From the NCBI RefSeq assembly GCF_002209485.1, contig NZ_NJIX01000005.1, positions 372,001 through 436,000 on the forward strand: 64,000 nucleotides of DNA, in the 5' to 3' direction. How positions within the stretch are numbered: position 1 is the first letter of the stretch; each line of letters opens with the position of its first letter. Made by a program: the position numbers and the translations under genes. The notes under the pieces are model-generated. The model worked only from the letters and a program-made list of their open reading frames with translations, made no database searches and was not told the DNA's origin. The DNA comes from Achromobacter sp. HZ34 (GTDB lineage Bacteria > Pseudomonadota > Gammaproteobacteria > Burkholderiales > Burkholderiaceae_B). Of this stretch, positions 26,450 through 34,655 are shown piece after piece.

Positions 26450-27321
26450 GGCAGGCACGCTTTGAGAGCCCGTTCAGCAAGAACGGAAACCAGATGGCGC
26501 TTGTAGTCGGCGCCTCCGTGGAGATCGTCGTGAGCATTGATGTCCAGCGCGTCCGCCACGACGGCGGGCCGCAGACGGCGCCACACTTCTTCGGCGGACA
26601 GATCGGCCGGCGGCTGGTCGAAAAACGTCGCCGCCGCTTCCTCGGCGCGCCCCAGGCGCGTGGGACGATCGGTTATCGCGCCGGCCCACAGGCTCAAGCG
26701 CTGCGGGTTGTCCGTCGACCAGACCGCGGCCACCCCGACCGCGGGCCGTTCGGTATGTCCGAAAGCGCGGTAGGCTGAACGCGTGCCCGCGGACTGCGGC
26801 GCGATCTCGATCGACGCCAGCAGCTCATCGTCCCCGCGCGCCGTGGAGAACTCCCCCAGGTGGAAGTCGCGGGATGGCAGGTCGCGCGTCCCGGCCGGGC
26901 CGGCCAGCACGACCCAGGCATCCAGCGCACAGAGCATGGTGGGCGCATCGGCATGGGGCTCGGCAAAACACAGCACGCCACCCAGCGTGCCCGCGATCCG
27001 CACCCGGATATTGGCGACATGCTCGCTCAGTTCCGCATAGCCTGGCAAGCTTGCGCGGATGACAGGGTCGTTGGCGATGCTGTCGTGCGTCGTCAGCGCG
27101 CCTATCGATATCGTGCCGTCCTCTCTTACCTTTACGCCTTTGAGGCCAGGGATCTGCTTGATGTCGATCACATGTTCATAACGCAAGACATGGGCCTTCA
27201 GGGCGACCAGCAATTCGGTTCCACCCGCGTGGAATGTCGCGGCGTCGCCGTGCTCCACCTTGAGCGCAATGGCTTCGGCGAGATCGCGCGGCCGGTGCAG
27301 GGAGAATTTCTTGGCGCGCAT
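26446..27321 (-). CDS. FAD-binding subunit of molybdenum hydroxylase (CoxM-like)
   Basis: 291 residues. N-terminal FAD domain with the word TFHAGGTELLVALK, a variant of the AGGT/TxGxxxL site, and IGALTTHDSIAND. Middle motif TLGGVLCFAEPHADAP corresponds to the conserved TIGGNL.. segment. C-terminal CoxM-type domain follows. It is the medium subunit that reduces the final acceptor. Start ATG 27321 overlaps the CoxG stop (TGATG). Two-subunit NicAB nicotinate hydroxylase lacks an FAD subunit, so this gene shows that the enzyme here is of the three-subunit kind. Confidence 0.9.
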   Translation of the reverse strand: MRAKKFSLHRPRDLAEAIALKVEHGDAATFHAGGTELLVALKAHVLRYEHVIDIKQIPGLKGVKVREDGTISIGALTTHDSIANDPVIRASLPGYAELSEHVANIRVRIAGTLGGVLCFAEPHADAPTMLCALDAWVVLAGPAGTRDLPSRDFHLGEFSTARGDDELLASIEIAPQSAGTRSAYRAFGHTERPAVGVAAVWSTDNPQRLSLWAGAITDRPTRLGRAEEAAATFFDQPPADLSAEEVWRRLRPAVVADALDINAHDDLHGGADYKRHLVSVLAERALKACLP

Positions 27322-28178
27322 CAGCCAGCTCGCTTACCCAGGCTCGCCGCAACGCCCAGCAAGGGAGCGGCCAGCCACCACCAGGGTGATTGCCCCAAGG
27401 CCACCGCGCCATGGGCCACGGCCAGGGCCGCGACCACGTTGATGCCCAGTCTCGGCCACTGGAAGACCAGTTCCGTCGGTCCTTCGCAGCGCGAAGAAAT
27501 GGCCGGCGCCGAGACGGGCGCGTGCGCGGCCTGGGTGGTTGCACGGGGGCGCGGCGCATCGGCTCGCACCGGCGTGGTGGCCGGCGCAGTGCCTGCTGCG
27601 GCCCGTTCTGCTGCCGCAACCGCGGTTGCGCCTGTTTCTCTGGCGTCAACCGCGGTCGCCCCCTCCTCCAAGGCTGCCAGCGCCGGCTCGGCTTGCGACG
27701 CGGCGGCCCCGCCCCCGTCCAGCTGGGCCAGCTCCGCACGCAGCCGCTCTTCGAACTCGGCGAACAGCTGTTCCGACCGCTTGCGCACGATCGGATAACC
27801 GAGGGAAGCGAGCCGCCCGGCCACCTGCATGCTGGCGCTGACGTCGAGCTTGCACAGCACGTCATCGCCATCACGCTGTTCTTCCAGGTTGACCACCATT
27901 CCCACGTCTATCGTGGTGCCGGTGGCCTTGTCGCGACCGGCCGCCTTCAGCGACACCTGCCGCTCGATCTCGTAGGACTCGATGTCGATACGGGTGGGCA
28001 CGTCCAGCTTGAAAGGCCCGATCTTCTGCCGCATGACAGCGGAGAACTCCTTGAGCTTTTCCACCTCCTCGACATTGTCGCAACCTGGAATGAGCGTAGC
28101 GACCCGCTTTACATCGAAGAAGATTTCCCATAGCTGCGTGGCGGTCGCCGGCAGCAGTGCATCGATTCTGAAGTCCAT
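27321..28178 (-). CDS. CoxG-like SRPBCC protein
   Basis: 285 residues. Residues 1-150 are a SRPBCC (START-like) domain of the CoxG family (KRVATLIPGCDNVEEV; MVVNLEEQRDGDDV). An Ala/Thr/Pro-rich linker of about 90 residues follows, then a hydrophobic C-terminal segment (WWWLAAPLLGVAASLG) likely to sit in the membrane. In carboxydotrophs CoxG anchors the hydroxylase to the inner membrane; a similar role is inferred. Located between the large and medium subunit genes, overlapping the latter by one base. Confidence 0.87.
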   Translation of the reverse strand: MDFRIDALLPATATQLWEIFFDVKRVATLIPGCDNVEEVEKLKEFSAVMRQKIGPFKLDVPTRIDIESYEIERQVSLKAAGRDKATGTTIDVGMVVNLEEQRDGDDVLCKLDVSASMQVAGRLASLGYPIVRKRSEQLFAEFEERLRAELAQLDGGGAAASQAEPALAALEEGATAVDARETGATAVAAAERAAAGTAPATTPVRADAPRPRATTQAAHAPVSAPAISSRCEGPTELVFQWPRLGINVVAALAVAHGAVALGQSPWWWLAAPLLGVAASLGKRAG

Positions 28179-28188
28179 GGCGTCGTTC

Positions 28189-30486
28189 TTATTTGTCGGT
28201 TGGAGTTTTCTGTTGCAGTGCCCGCCACACGCGTTCCGGCGTCAGCGGAAGCTCCTTGATCCTGATTCCCCAGCCCTGGAACAGGGCGTTGGCAACCGCG
28301 GGAGCCACCGGCAGGATCGCGCCTTCGCCACCACCTCGGGCGCCAAAGGGACCGGGGCCGTCGCCGCTTTCGATCAAGGCGGTGCCGACGTACTCCGGCA
28401 CCTCCTCCATCGTGGGCACCTTGTAGTCAAACAGCGTGCCGTTGACGACCTGGCCGTCAGCGTAGATGTACTCTTCGGACAAGGTATGCCCCAGTCCCAT
28501 GACCATGGCGCCTTCGTCCTGGCCTTCCGCGGCCTTGGGATTCATCACGTGGCCCAGGTCGGCCGCACCGCCGGCGCGCAGGATGCGGATGGCGCCCGTG
28601 CCCTCGTCGAGCGCGATTTCGAACGCCCCAGCCCCCGTTTCCCAGAACAAGGGTTGCAGCTTGAACATGCCATCCCTGGTGTTGGGATTGACACGCCCCA
28701 CCCCCAGGAACTCGCCCGCGGCCATGCCGTTGAACCGACGCAGAAGTTCTATCAGTGCCAGCGAACCCGCCGGCCCTTCGACGGCCCCTTCGACCAGCTT
28801 GTAATCCGCCGCAGCGCCGCCCAGCACTTCAGCGGCCATATCGCCTACCTGCCGCACGATGTCCTCGCAGGCCAGTTGCACCGCCAGGCCGATGATCACG
28901 GTCGAGCGGCTGGCACCCGTGCCCCAGTCATACGGCGCCTGCAAGGTATCGGGCTGCGCCACCGCGATCATCTTCAAGGGCTGGTTCAGCGACCTGGCCG
29001 CGACGATGCGCAGCACACCCCGGCTGCCCTGCCCGATCTCGACAGTATTCGCGGAGACACTGACCGACCCATCCGCGCGCAGGCGCACGATGGCGCCGCC
29101 GATGGGCATGATGCCCGGATCCGTCGCACCGACGGCCACGCCAAGCCCGCGCTTGCCCTTGTGTCTGGGCTCGGGCAGATTTTTCAGCGTGTCCAATGCC
29201 GCGCGCAGCGAGCGCCGCATGTCGATATCCAGCGGCCGCAAGTCATGCTTCAGCGTCTGGCCCTTGTGCGCCATGTTCAGCATGCGGAATTCGACGGGAT
29301 CACGGGCCAGGGCGTGGGCCATGATGTCCATCTGCGATTCGGTGGCCCATACCGCCTGCGGACCGCCTATGGAACGGAAGGCGGCGCCCGGCACCGTGTT
29401 CGTATAGACACCGATGGCTTCGAGCCGGAGATTGGGAATGTGATACGGCCCGATGGCGCGGATCGCGGCCTTGACGGCGATGGCCGGTCCGGTGTCGGCG
29501 TAGGCGCCGCCATTCACCACCGCGCGGACCGTCTTGGCGACTATCCTGCCTTCCGCGTCCACCGCCGTCTTCAGCGTCACTTCCGCATCCAGGCGGCGGC
29601 AGGTGAGCATGGACTCGGATATGGTCAGGCAGACCCGTACCGGCGCCCGCGCCTTCCAGGACAAGGCGGCCACCAGCGGATCGATCTTCACCGACGCCTT
29701 GCCGCCAAAGCCGCCACCCACGTAAGGCGAATGCACGCGCACGCATGCCAGCGGGATTCCCAGGATTTCCGAACAGACCCGCTGGATGGCGGTGGGCGTC
29801 TGGCCGCCGCTCCACAGTTCCAGGGAATGCCGCTGCCAGTGCGCGATGCAGACGTGCGGCTCCATGGCGTAATGGAACACCATGGGGAAGGTGAAGGTGT
29901 CCTCGAACACGCGTGCGCCGCCCTGGAAGACGGCATCCACGTCGCCACTCTCATAGGCCCACTGCTGGAACTGGTTGGTGCCCGCGACCGGCGTGCAATG
30001 CCCTTTGAAGTAATAGTCGCGCAGGACTTCCATATCTTCGTGGACCAAGGCAGCGTCCGGCGCCAGCGCTTCCTGCGCGGTCGTCGCGTGGGGCAACGCC
30101 TCGTAGGTGACGACGATAGTGTCGACGGCCGCTTCCGCCGTCGCTTCATCGATCGCGGCCACGGCGGCCACGGGATCGCCGACGTAACGCACCTTTCCCA
30201 CTGCGATGACCGGTCGGTCGCGCAGCGACAGTCCCCACCGGGTCTCCGTGCCGGGCAAATCCTTCAGGTCGTCGCCCGTCAGGACGGCGACAACACCGGG
30301 CAGCGCCAGCGCGGCGCTCACGTCCAGCTCGGCGATGCGGGCGTGCGGCACGGTGCTGCGCAGGATCTTCCCGTGCAGCATGCCGGGAACGGTGACGTCG
30401 CTGGCATAGACCGCGGTGCCGGTGACCTTTTCCAGGTAGTCGGCACGCGGCTCCTTACTGAGAGAGAACTGAGGCTTCGAATGCAT
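28189..30486 (-). CDS. Molybdopterin large subunit of aromatic N-heterocycle hydroxylase (CoxL/XdhB-like)
   Basis: 765 residues. Cofactor-binding GGGFGGKASVKID, PGAAFRSIGGPQAVW and the C-terminal RGGGEGAILPVAPAVANAL, with the essential Glu of the xanthine oxidase family, are present. The Cys-containing active-site loop (AYRCSFR) that marks true CO dehydrogenase is missing; the equivalent loop reads AAFRSIGG, so CO is not the substrate. With the S and M subunits it should hydroxylate a carbon next to ring nitrogen, for example C6 of nicotinate. It lies 64 bases downstream of the Bug receptor gene. The precise substrate cannot be read from sequence. Confidence 0.88.
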   Translation of the reverse strand: MHSKPQFSLSKEPRADYLEKVTGTAVYASDVTVPGMLHGKILRSTVPHARIAELDVSAALALPGVVAVLTGDDLKDLPGTETRWGLSLRDRPVIAVGKVRYVGDPVAAVAAIDEATAEAAVDTIVVTYEALPHATTAQEALAPDAALVHEDMEVLRDYYFKGHCTPVAGTNQFQQWAYESGDVDAVFQGGARVFEDTFTFPMVFHYAMEPHVCIAHWQRHSLELWSGGQTPTAIQRVCSEILGIPLACVRVHSPYVGGGFGGKASVKIDPLVAALSWKARAPVRVCLTISESMLTCRRLDAEVTLKTAVDAEGRIVAKTVRAVVNGGAYADTGPAIAVKAAIRAIGPYHIPNLRLEAIGVYTNTVPGAAFRSIGGPQAVWATESQMDIMAHALARDPVEFRMLNMAHKGQTLKHDLRPLDIDMRRSLRAALDTLKNLPEPRHKGKRGLGVAVGATDPGIMPIGGAIVRLRADGSVSVSANTVEIGQGSRGVLRIVAARSLNQPLKMIAVAQPDTLQAPYDWGTGASRSTVIIGLAVQLACEDIVRQVGDMAAEVLGGAAADYKLVEGAVEGPAGSLALIELLRRFNGMAAGEFLGVGRVNPNTRDGMFKLQPLFWETGAGAFEIALDEGTGAIRILRAGGAADLGHVMNPKAAEGQDEGAMVMGLGHTLSEEYIYADGQVVNGTLFDYKVPTMEEVPEYVGTALIESGDGPGPFGARGGGEGAILPVAPAVANALFQGWGIRIKELPLTPERVWRALQQKTPTDK

Positions 30487-30550
30487 GGGGGAGCCCGGTG
30501 CTTAGATCGGGGGCCAGGTCCTGCTATCCAGGACCCGGGGAATGCAAGGC

Positions 30551-31525
30551 TTATTCTTCGAGCGAGATCTTCGACCGCGCGATCACGTCTTTCCACATGG
30601 CGGTCTCGGCGGCCTGCCGCTGCACGACCTCCTGCGGCGTGCTCGACGCCGCCTCGACGCCCACAGCGCCCAGGCGCTCCTTGACCTCCTTGGAGGACAT
30701 GGTCTTGGCGACTTGCGGCACGACCTTGTCGATGACGCTCTTCGGCACACCCTTGGGCGCGTACAGGGCGAACCAGGTGACGGCCTCGAAATTGGGCAGG
30801 ACGGTCTCGGCCAGGGTCGGCACGTTGGGCAAGGCTTCCGAACGCTTGGCGGTGGTGACCGCCAGCGCCTTCAACTTACCGGCCTTGATGTAGGACAGCA
30901 CCGCGGGCCCCTGCTCAATGGCCATGACGACCCGCTCCGCGATCAAGTCCACCACCATCGGTGAACTGCCCTTGTATTGCACGGGAAACAGATCGACACC
31001 GGCGCGCTGCTTGAACAGTTCCATGAACACGTGTTGCGACGTGCCGGCGCCAGCGGAACCGTAGCCGTACTTGCCGGGGTGCTGCTTGAGAAAGGCGACG
31101 AGTTCCTGGATGGTACTGACCGGCAGCGTTGCGGGCACCACCACATACGAGGGATTGAAGCCGAGGATGGAGATGGGTTCTATCTTCTGGTAGACGCTGT
31201 CCATGCGCTTGCTCAGCAGCGGCAGCACCGAGAACATCGACGACGCACCGATCAGCATGGTGTAGCCGTCGGGTGCCGCGCGCGACACATAGTCCGCGCC
31301 GATGATGCCGGACGCGCCGGCACGGTTGTCCACGATCACGGACTGGCCCAGTTCGCCCAGGCCGGCCGCAACGGAACGCGCATACAGGTCGGTCGCGCCG
31401 CCGGGTGGATACGGCGCCACCAGGTTGATGGGCTTGTCCGGATAGGTCTGCGCTTGGCTGGTGCCCAGCAAACCCAGGCCACAGACCAGGCTGGCGAAAA
31501 GCTTTTTCCAACTGACGTTAAGCAT
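30551..31525 (-). CDS. Bug/TctC family solute-binding receptor, pyridine-acid operon
   Basis: 324 residues from ATG 31525, preceded by AAGGGG nine bases upstream. Signal peptide ends LGLLGTSQAQ; then LVAPYPPGGATDLYARSVA and VDNRAGASGIIGADYVS. It is the first gene of a seven-gene reverse operon (receptor, CoxL, CoxG, CoxM, CoxS, monooxygenase, amidase) and faces the IclR regulator. By position, its ligand may be the pyridine carboxylate degraded by the operon (inference). Confidence 0.92.
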   Translation of the reverse strand: MLNVSWKKLFASLVCGLGLLGTSQAQTYPDKPINLVAPYPPGGATDLYARSVAAGLGELGQSVIVDNRAGASGIIGADYVSRAAPDGYTMLIGASSMFSVLPLLSKRMDSVYQKIEPISILGFNPSYVVVPATLPVSTIQELVAFLKQHPGKYGYGSAGAGTSQHVFMELFKQRAGVDLFPVQYKGSSPMVVDLIAERVVMAIEQGPAVLSYIKAGKLKALAVTTAKRSEALPNVPTLAETVLPNFEAVTWFALYAPKGVPKSVIDKVVPQVAKTMSSKEVKERLGAVGVEAASSTPQEVVQRQAAETAMWKDVIARSKISLEE

Positions 31526-31589
31526 GGTGATCAACCCCTTGAGAAGTTAGATGCCTTCGTTACGAGACTACTCGCTCGTTCTGTCTAGA

Positions 31590-31611
31590 AGAACTTCATT
31601 CTGCCAAACGG
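31590..31611. promoter_or_regulatory. Candidate IclR-family operator, hydroxylase operon/iclR side
   Basis: AGAAC-TTC-ATTCT-GC-CAAACGG. The core AGAA-N5-TTCT (31590-31602) is an inverted repeat of the size bound by IclR-family regulators. The same arrangement, including the CAAAC-G extension, recurs at 34408-34429 upstream of nicD. It lies 65 bases upstream of the receptor start and 46 bases before the iclR start. A second overlapping dyad, GTTCT-N7-AGAAC, ends within it. Confidence 0.55.
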
Positions 31612-31656
31612 TACGCTACAATGTCAACTAGGACATGCACTAAATAGAGTCAATTA

Positions 31657-32406
31657 ATGGCGGATGAACCAGAAAGCGACGCGAAGGCAGGCGGCGTTGC
31701 CGCGGTGGAACGGGCGATTGCCATACTCAATGCTTTCCAGGCAGGCGACGGTTCGCTATCGCTGAATGAGATCGCGCGTCGCACGAAGATGTACAAGAGC
31801 ACCATCCTGCGGCTCCTGTCGACCTTGGTGCAGGAGCACTGCATCGTGCGCCTGGACGACGGCAACTATCAGTTGGGTTCGATGCTGTTGCACTGGGGCG
31901 GGCTATATCAGTCCGCCTTGCGCCTGGACGACCACGTGCCGCCGATGCTGCGCCGGCTGGTACAGGAGACCGAAGAGGGAGCGTCGTTCTTCACCCGGGA
32001 AGGCAACCACCGGGTCTGCCTGTTCCGGGTCGATTCGCCCCGGTCGATCCGCGACCATATCCGGACGGGAGACCTGGTGCCGCTGGACAAGGGTGCCGCG
32101 GGCCGGGTGCTGACCGCCTTCGATCCGTCGATCACACCCGCGTCGAGAGCGCCGGAGCAGCCCTACATCATTACTGTCGGGGAACGCGAACCGGATATCG
32201 CCGCCATCGCGGCGCCGGTATTCGGCCCGCATAAGAACTTGCGGGGAGCACTGGCCCTGTCCGGACCGGCGGCGCGATTCTCCGCGGAACTGCTGCCGTC
32301 GATGTCGACCCGCCTGCTGGCGGCGGCCGCCGACCTGACACGGCGACTGGGCGGCGACACCGCCGCCTTCGACAACTGGCAGGAAAAGAGGGTGTCGGCT
32401 GCGTAA
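31657..32406 (+). CDS. IclR-family transcriptional regulator
   Basis: 249 residues. N-terminal winged HTH (VERAIAILNAFQAGDGSLS, then NEIARRTKMYKSTILRLLSTL, about 12-65) and a C-terminal IclR effector domain (residues about 80-240, with FRVDSPRSIRDHIRTGD). IclR regulators commonly control aromatic acid catabolism. Placed between the divergent hydroxylase operon and the nicD-nicX operon downstream on the opposite strand, both preceded by the AGAA-N5-TTCT element. No strong ribosome site precedes the ATG. Confidence 0.92.
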   Translation: MADEPESDAKAGGVAAVERAIAILNAFQAGDGSLSLNEIARRTKMYKSTILRLLSTLVQEHCIVRLDDGNYQLGSMLLHWGGLYQSALRLDDHVPPMLRRLVQETEEGASFFTREGNHRVCLFRVDSPRSIRDHIRTGDLVPLDKGAAGRVLTAFDPSITPASRAPEQPYIITVGEREPDIAAIAAPVFGPHKNLRGALALSGPAARFSAELLPSMSTRLLAAAADLTRRLGGDTAAFDNWQEKRVSAA

Positions 32407-32490
32407 GGTCGCGGCACAGGTGCCACGACCAGTACGCAAGCAGGTGCCGCAGCCGGCGCGGGCCAGCCGGCCGGGTTGCCAGACAGGCTT

Positions 32491-33534
32491 TCAAGCATGC
32501 CGATCGACCCGCATCTCGTGATGAATCACTTCGCCATCCTGCAGGATCTGCGTGTCATCCAGCCACAGGCTGCAGCGACGCATGGGCAGGTCCAGATGGC
32601 AGGCCGTATCGTTGTCTCCACCCACCTCCAGATTGGGACCGAGGGAGAACAGCACATTGCCGTAGAACGACAGCGCATTCATCACGTGCTCGCTCGACAG
32701 TTGGCGCGAGACTGAAAACTGGTACCAGCGCGCTTTCTCGTTGAGGCCCCAGCCTATATGGGAAATGGCATAGGCGCGATCGTCATTGAAGCTCTTGATA
32801 TAGTCGTCTATGAGTTGAGCATCCATGCCTGCGCCGGAGATATCGATGACCCTGCCATCGGCGATCTTCAAGGTGACCGGCGATTCGACATAGCGCTTGA
32901 AAGCGCACAGGATATCCCCCGGCTGCAGGACGACGGTACCATTGACGCCGCCATCATTACCCTGGGTGAAAGAGAAGCCGGAAGGGAAATGGTCCCAGCG
33001 CCCGCGCTCATAGGTATAGCCGTATTCTGAAATCACAGGATATTGGCCAAGCCGGTACGTTACGTCGGTACCCGCGGAGGACGTGAACCTCAGTTGCCTG
33101 GCGCCTTCGAGCAAGCCCTTGGCGACCTCCACGCGGCGGCGCAGGTCTTCCGTGGGGAACATCTGCTTCAGCACATGGAAGGGCTCCATGACCCGCAGGA
33201 TGCGTACACCAGCGGCCTGGATCTCCGCCTGTTCGCGCGAGAACAGCAGGCCCACCATATCGATGACCATGTCGGCCGACTTGAGCGTGCGCATGGCCAG
33301 CTCATTGCCGACCAGCGGATGCCTCCCCTGCACGCCCACGGCATTCTGCTGCCCGCGCCGCACGTTCAGATTGAAGGTCGTGGCGCCCAGGTCTTGAATC
33401 GCCGCCATGAAGGCATGGGCGTTGTCCTGCCATTCATCGCCGGCCGTCAGCACGACGACCGTCTCGCCTGGCTTGACGCCGCATAGCGTCATCTCTTTGG
33501 TGAACAGCTCAAGCACTTCCGCATCGACTTTCAA
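32491..33534 (-). CDS. nicX: 2,5-dihydroxypyridine 5,6-dioxygenase
   Basis: 347 residues, the usual length. Opens the pyridine ring of 2,5-dihydroxypyridine to N-formylmaleamate with non-heme Fe(II). The iron ligands described for P. putida NicX map to H259 (AISHIGWGLN), H313 and D315 (TACHLDLPMR). Long identical words such as EYGYTYERGRWDH-like and FYGNVLFSLGPN also match that enzyme as I recall it. The start codon is TTG (33534), overlapping the nicD TGA as TTGA; a downstream Met15 would remove part of the N-terminal fold. Cotranscribed with nicD. Confidence 0.93.
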   Translation of the reverse strand: MKVDAEVLELFTKEMTLCGVKPGETVVVLTAGDEWQDNAHAFMAAIQDLGATTFNLNVRRGQQNAVGVQGRHPLVGNELAMRTLKSADMVIDMVGLLFSREQAEIQAAGVRILRVMEPFHVLKQMFPTEDLRRRVEVAKGLLEGARQLRFTSSAGTDVTYRLGQYPVISEYGYTYERGRWDHFPSGFSFTQGNDGGVNGTVVLQPGDILCAFKRYVESPVTLKIADGRVIDISGAGMDAQLIDDYIKSFNDDRAYAISHIGWGLNEKARWYQFSVSRQLSSEHVMNALSFYGNVLFSLGPNLEVGGDNDTACHLDLPMRRCSLWLDDTQILQDGEVIHHEMRVDRHA

Positions 33535-34364
33535 TTGCGGTTCCTTTCCAGTGTCTGCACATGTCGGGCAAGGATTGCGCCCAACGCCGGTTTGAATGCT
33601 TCGAAATCCTCAGCCTGCATCTGATGGCCCACGCCGGGCAGGCGCGTCACGGCCAGGTCCTTGCGCAACTGCCGCATCTCCGCCACGTCATCGTCCGACA
33701 CCACACCGCCCGCGCCGGCGCACAGCAAGGAGAGCGGTGCCTGTATCCGCGCGATGTCCGCGAAGATGTCTTCAGCGTGAAAGTCATCGTAGGTGACGTG
33801 CACCGCCCGTTCGTCGCACGTCGACAACCATTCGGCGCGCAGGGCTTGTAGCGCCTGCGGCCATGGCGTGGCGCCGCTGCTGCGCATCGCTTCCAGCGCC
33901 TCGCCACGATGAGCGGCGCGCAGCAGTCCCACGGTTCTTGCCTTGGGAACAGGATAGGCCCTGCGGCCGGGACCGCTGGTCGGCGGGTCGATCAACACCA
34001 GGCCCCCGGCAAAGCTTTGGGGTGCCATGGCTGCCGCGCGCAAGGCGATTCTTGCTCCCATGGAGTGGCCCAGCACGATGGGGGCGTGCAGGCCAGCGGC
34101 CTGGATGAAAGCGGCCACGTCCCGGGCACACGCATTCACGCCGTAGTCCAGATGCGGACCAGACTCGGAAAGCCCCCGCCCCCTGACATCCAGGATGTAG
34201 CAGTCGTAATCCGCGGCCAGGTACTCGCCTGCGTGGCGCCAAAGGATCGCCGGACTGACGATGCCCGGGACGATCAGCACGGCTGGCCCGGGGCCGGCCA
34301 GATGCAGATAGTGCTGCCGGATATCGTTGGCGCGCAGATGCGCGCCCTTGCATGACTCGCTCAC
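33531..34364 (-). CDS. nicD: N-formylmaleamate deformylase (alpha/beta hydrolase)
   Basis: 277 residues. Hydrolyses N-formylmaleamate to maleamate and formate. Catalytic triad by position: S101 in GHSMGAR, D126 in LIDPPTSGPGRRAYP, H247 in GVGHQMQ. The N-terminal words DIRQHYLHLAGPG and LDVRGRGLSESGPHLDYG are characteristic of NicD. The ATG follows GGAG at a good distance. First gene of the nicD-nicX pair, with a candidate operator 44 bases upstream and a run of seven C on the coding strand (34391-34397) in the leader. Confidence 0.92.
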   Translation of the reverse strand: MSESCKGAHLRANDIRQHYLHLAGPGPAVLIVPGIVSPAILWRHAGEYLAADYDCYILDVRGRGLSESGPHLDYGVNACARDVAAFIQAAGLHAPIVLGHSMGARIALRAAAMAPQSFAGGLVLIDPPTSGPGRRAYPVPKARTVGLLRAAHRGEALEAMRSSGATPWPQALQALRAEWLSTCDERAVHVTYDDFHAEDIFADIARIQAPLSLLCAGAGGVVSDDDVAEMRQLRKDLAVTRLPGVGHQMQAEDFEAFKPALGAILARHVQTLERNRN

Positions 34365-34407
34365 GTCGTCTCCTTCACCGCAATCTTGATGGGGGGGTGC
34401 GCTGAAC

Positions 34408-34429
34408 AGAACGATATTCTATCAAACAG
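34408..34429. promoter_or_regulatory. Candidate IclR-family operator upstream of nicD
   Basis: AGAAC-GAT-ATTCT-AT-CAAACAG: same AGAA-N5-TTCT dyad and CAAAC-G tail as 31590-31611. Sixteen of the 22 aligned bases are identical. It lies 44-65 bases upstream of nicD in a 291-base gap that holds no gene. A further AGAAC follows at 34428-34432. The G7 run at 34391-34397 stands between the element and the start codon. Confidence 0.55.
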
Positions 34430-34655
34430 AACTTTCACGTCAACCCTGGGACTTCCTGGCTGCCGTCGCCGGTGCTCGCCGGCATCGATCGCCCACCATT
34501 GCCTGCCTGCCTTTGCAACGTGCGTCCCTGTCTGCCCTTATCCGGCTACCGCCGCGCAGGCTACTATTGGCGGCGTCTGCAGCTCCGCTGTGACAACCCC
34601 GGGAAATCAGCCATCATCGGCGGCTTGGGCTCGTATTCGTTGAAGGAGCAGTGCC

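Noticed and set aside
28189-30486. Aerobic CO dehydrogenase large subunit
   Set aside because: The CO-specific Cys loop is absent and the neighbours are pyridine-degradation enzymes.
27982-30684. A 900-codon open frame on the + strand opposite the molybdenum-hydroxylase genes
   Set aside because: It is the antisense shadow of the CoxL and CoxG genes. The product is His/Arg/Gln-rich without any domain, as expected from GC-rich codon usage, while the opposite frames hold clear cofactor motifs.
24014-34364. Classical picolinate (pic) cluster
   Set aside because: No amidohydrolase-type 3,6-dihydroxypicolinate decarboxylase was seen, although a picolinate-derived substrate is not excluded.
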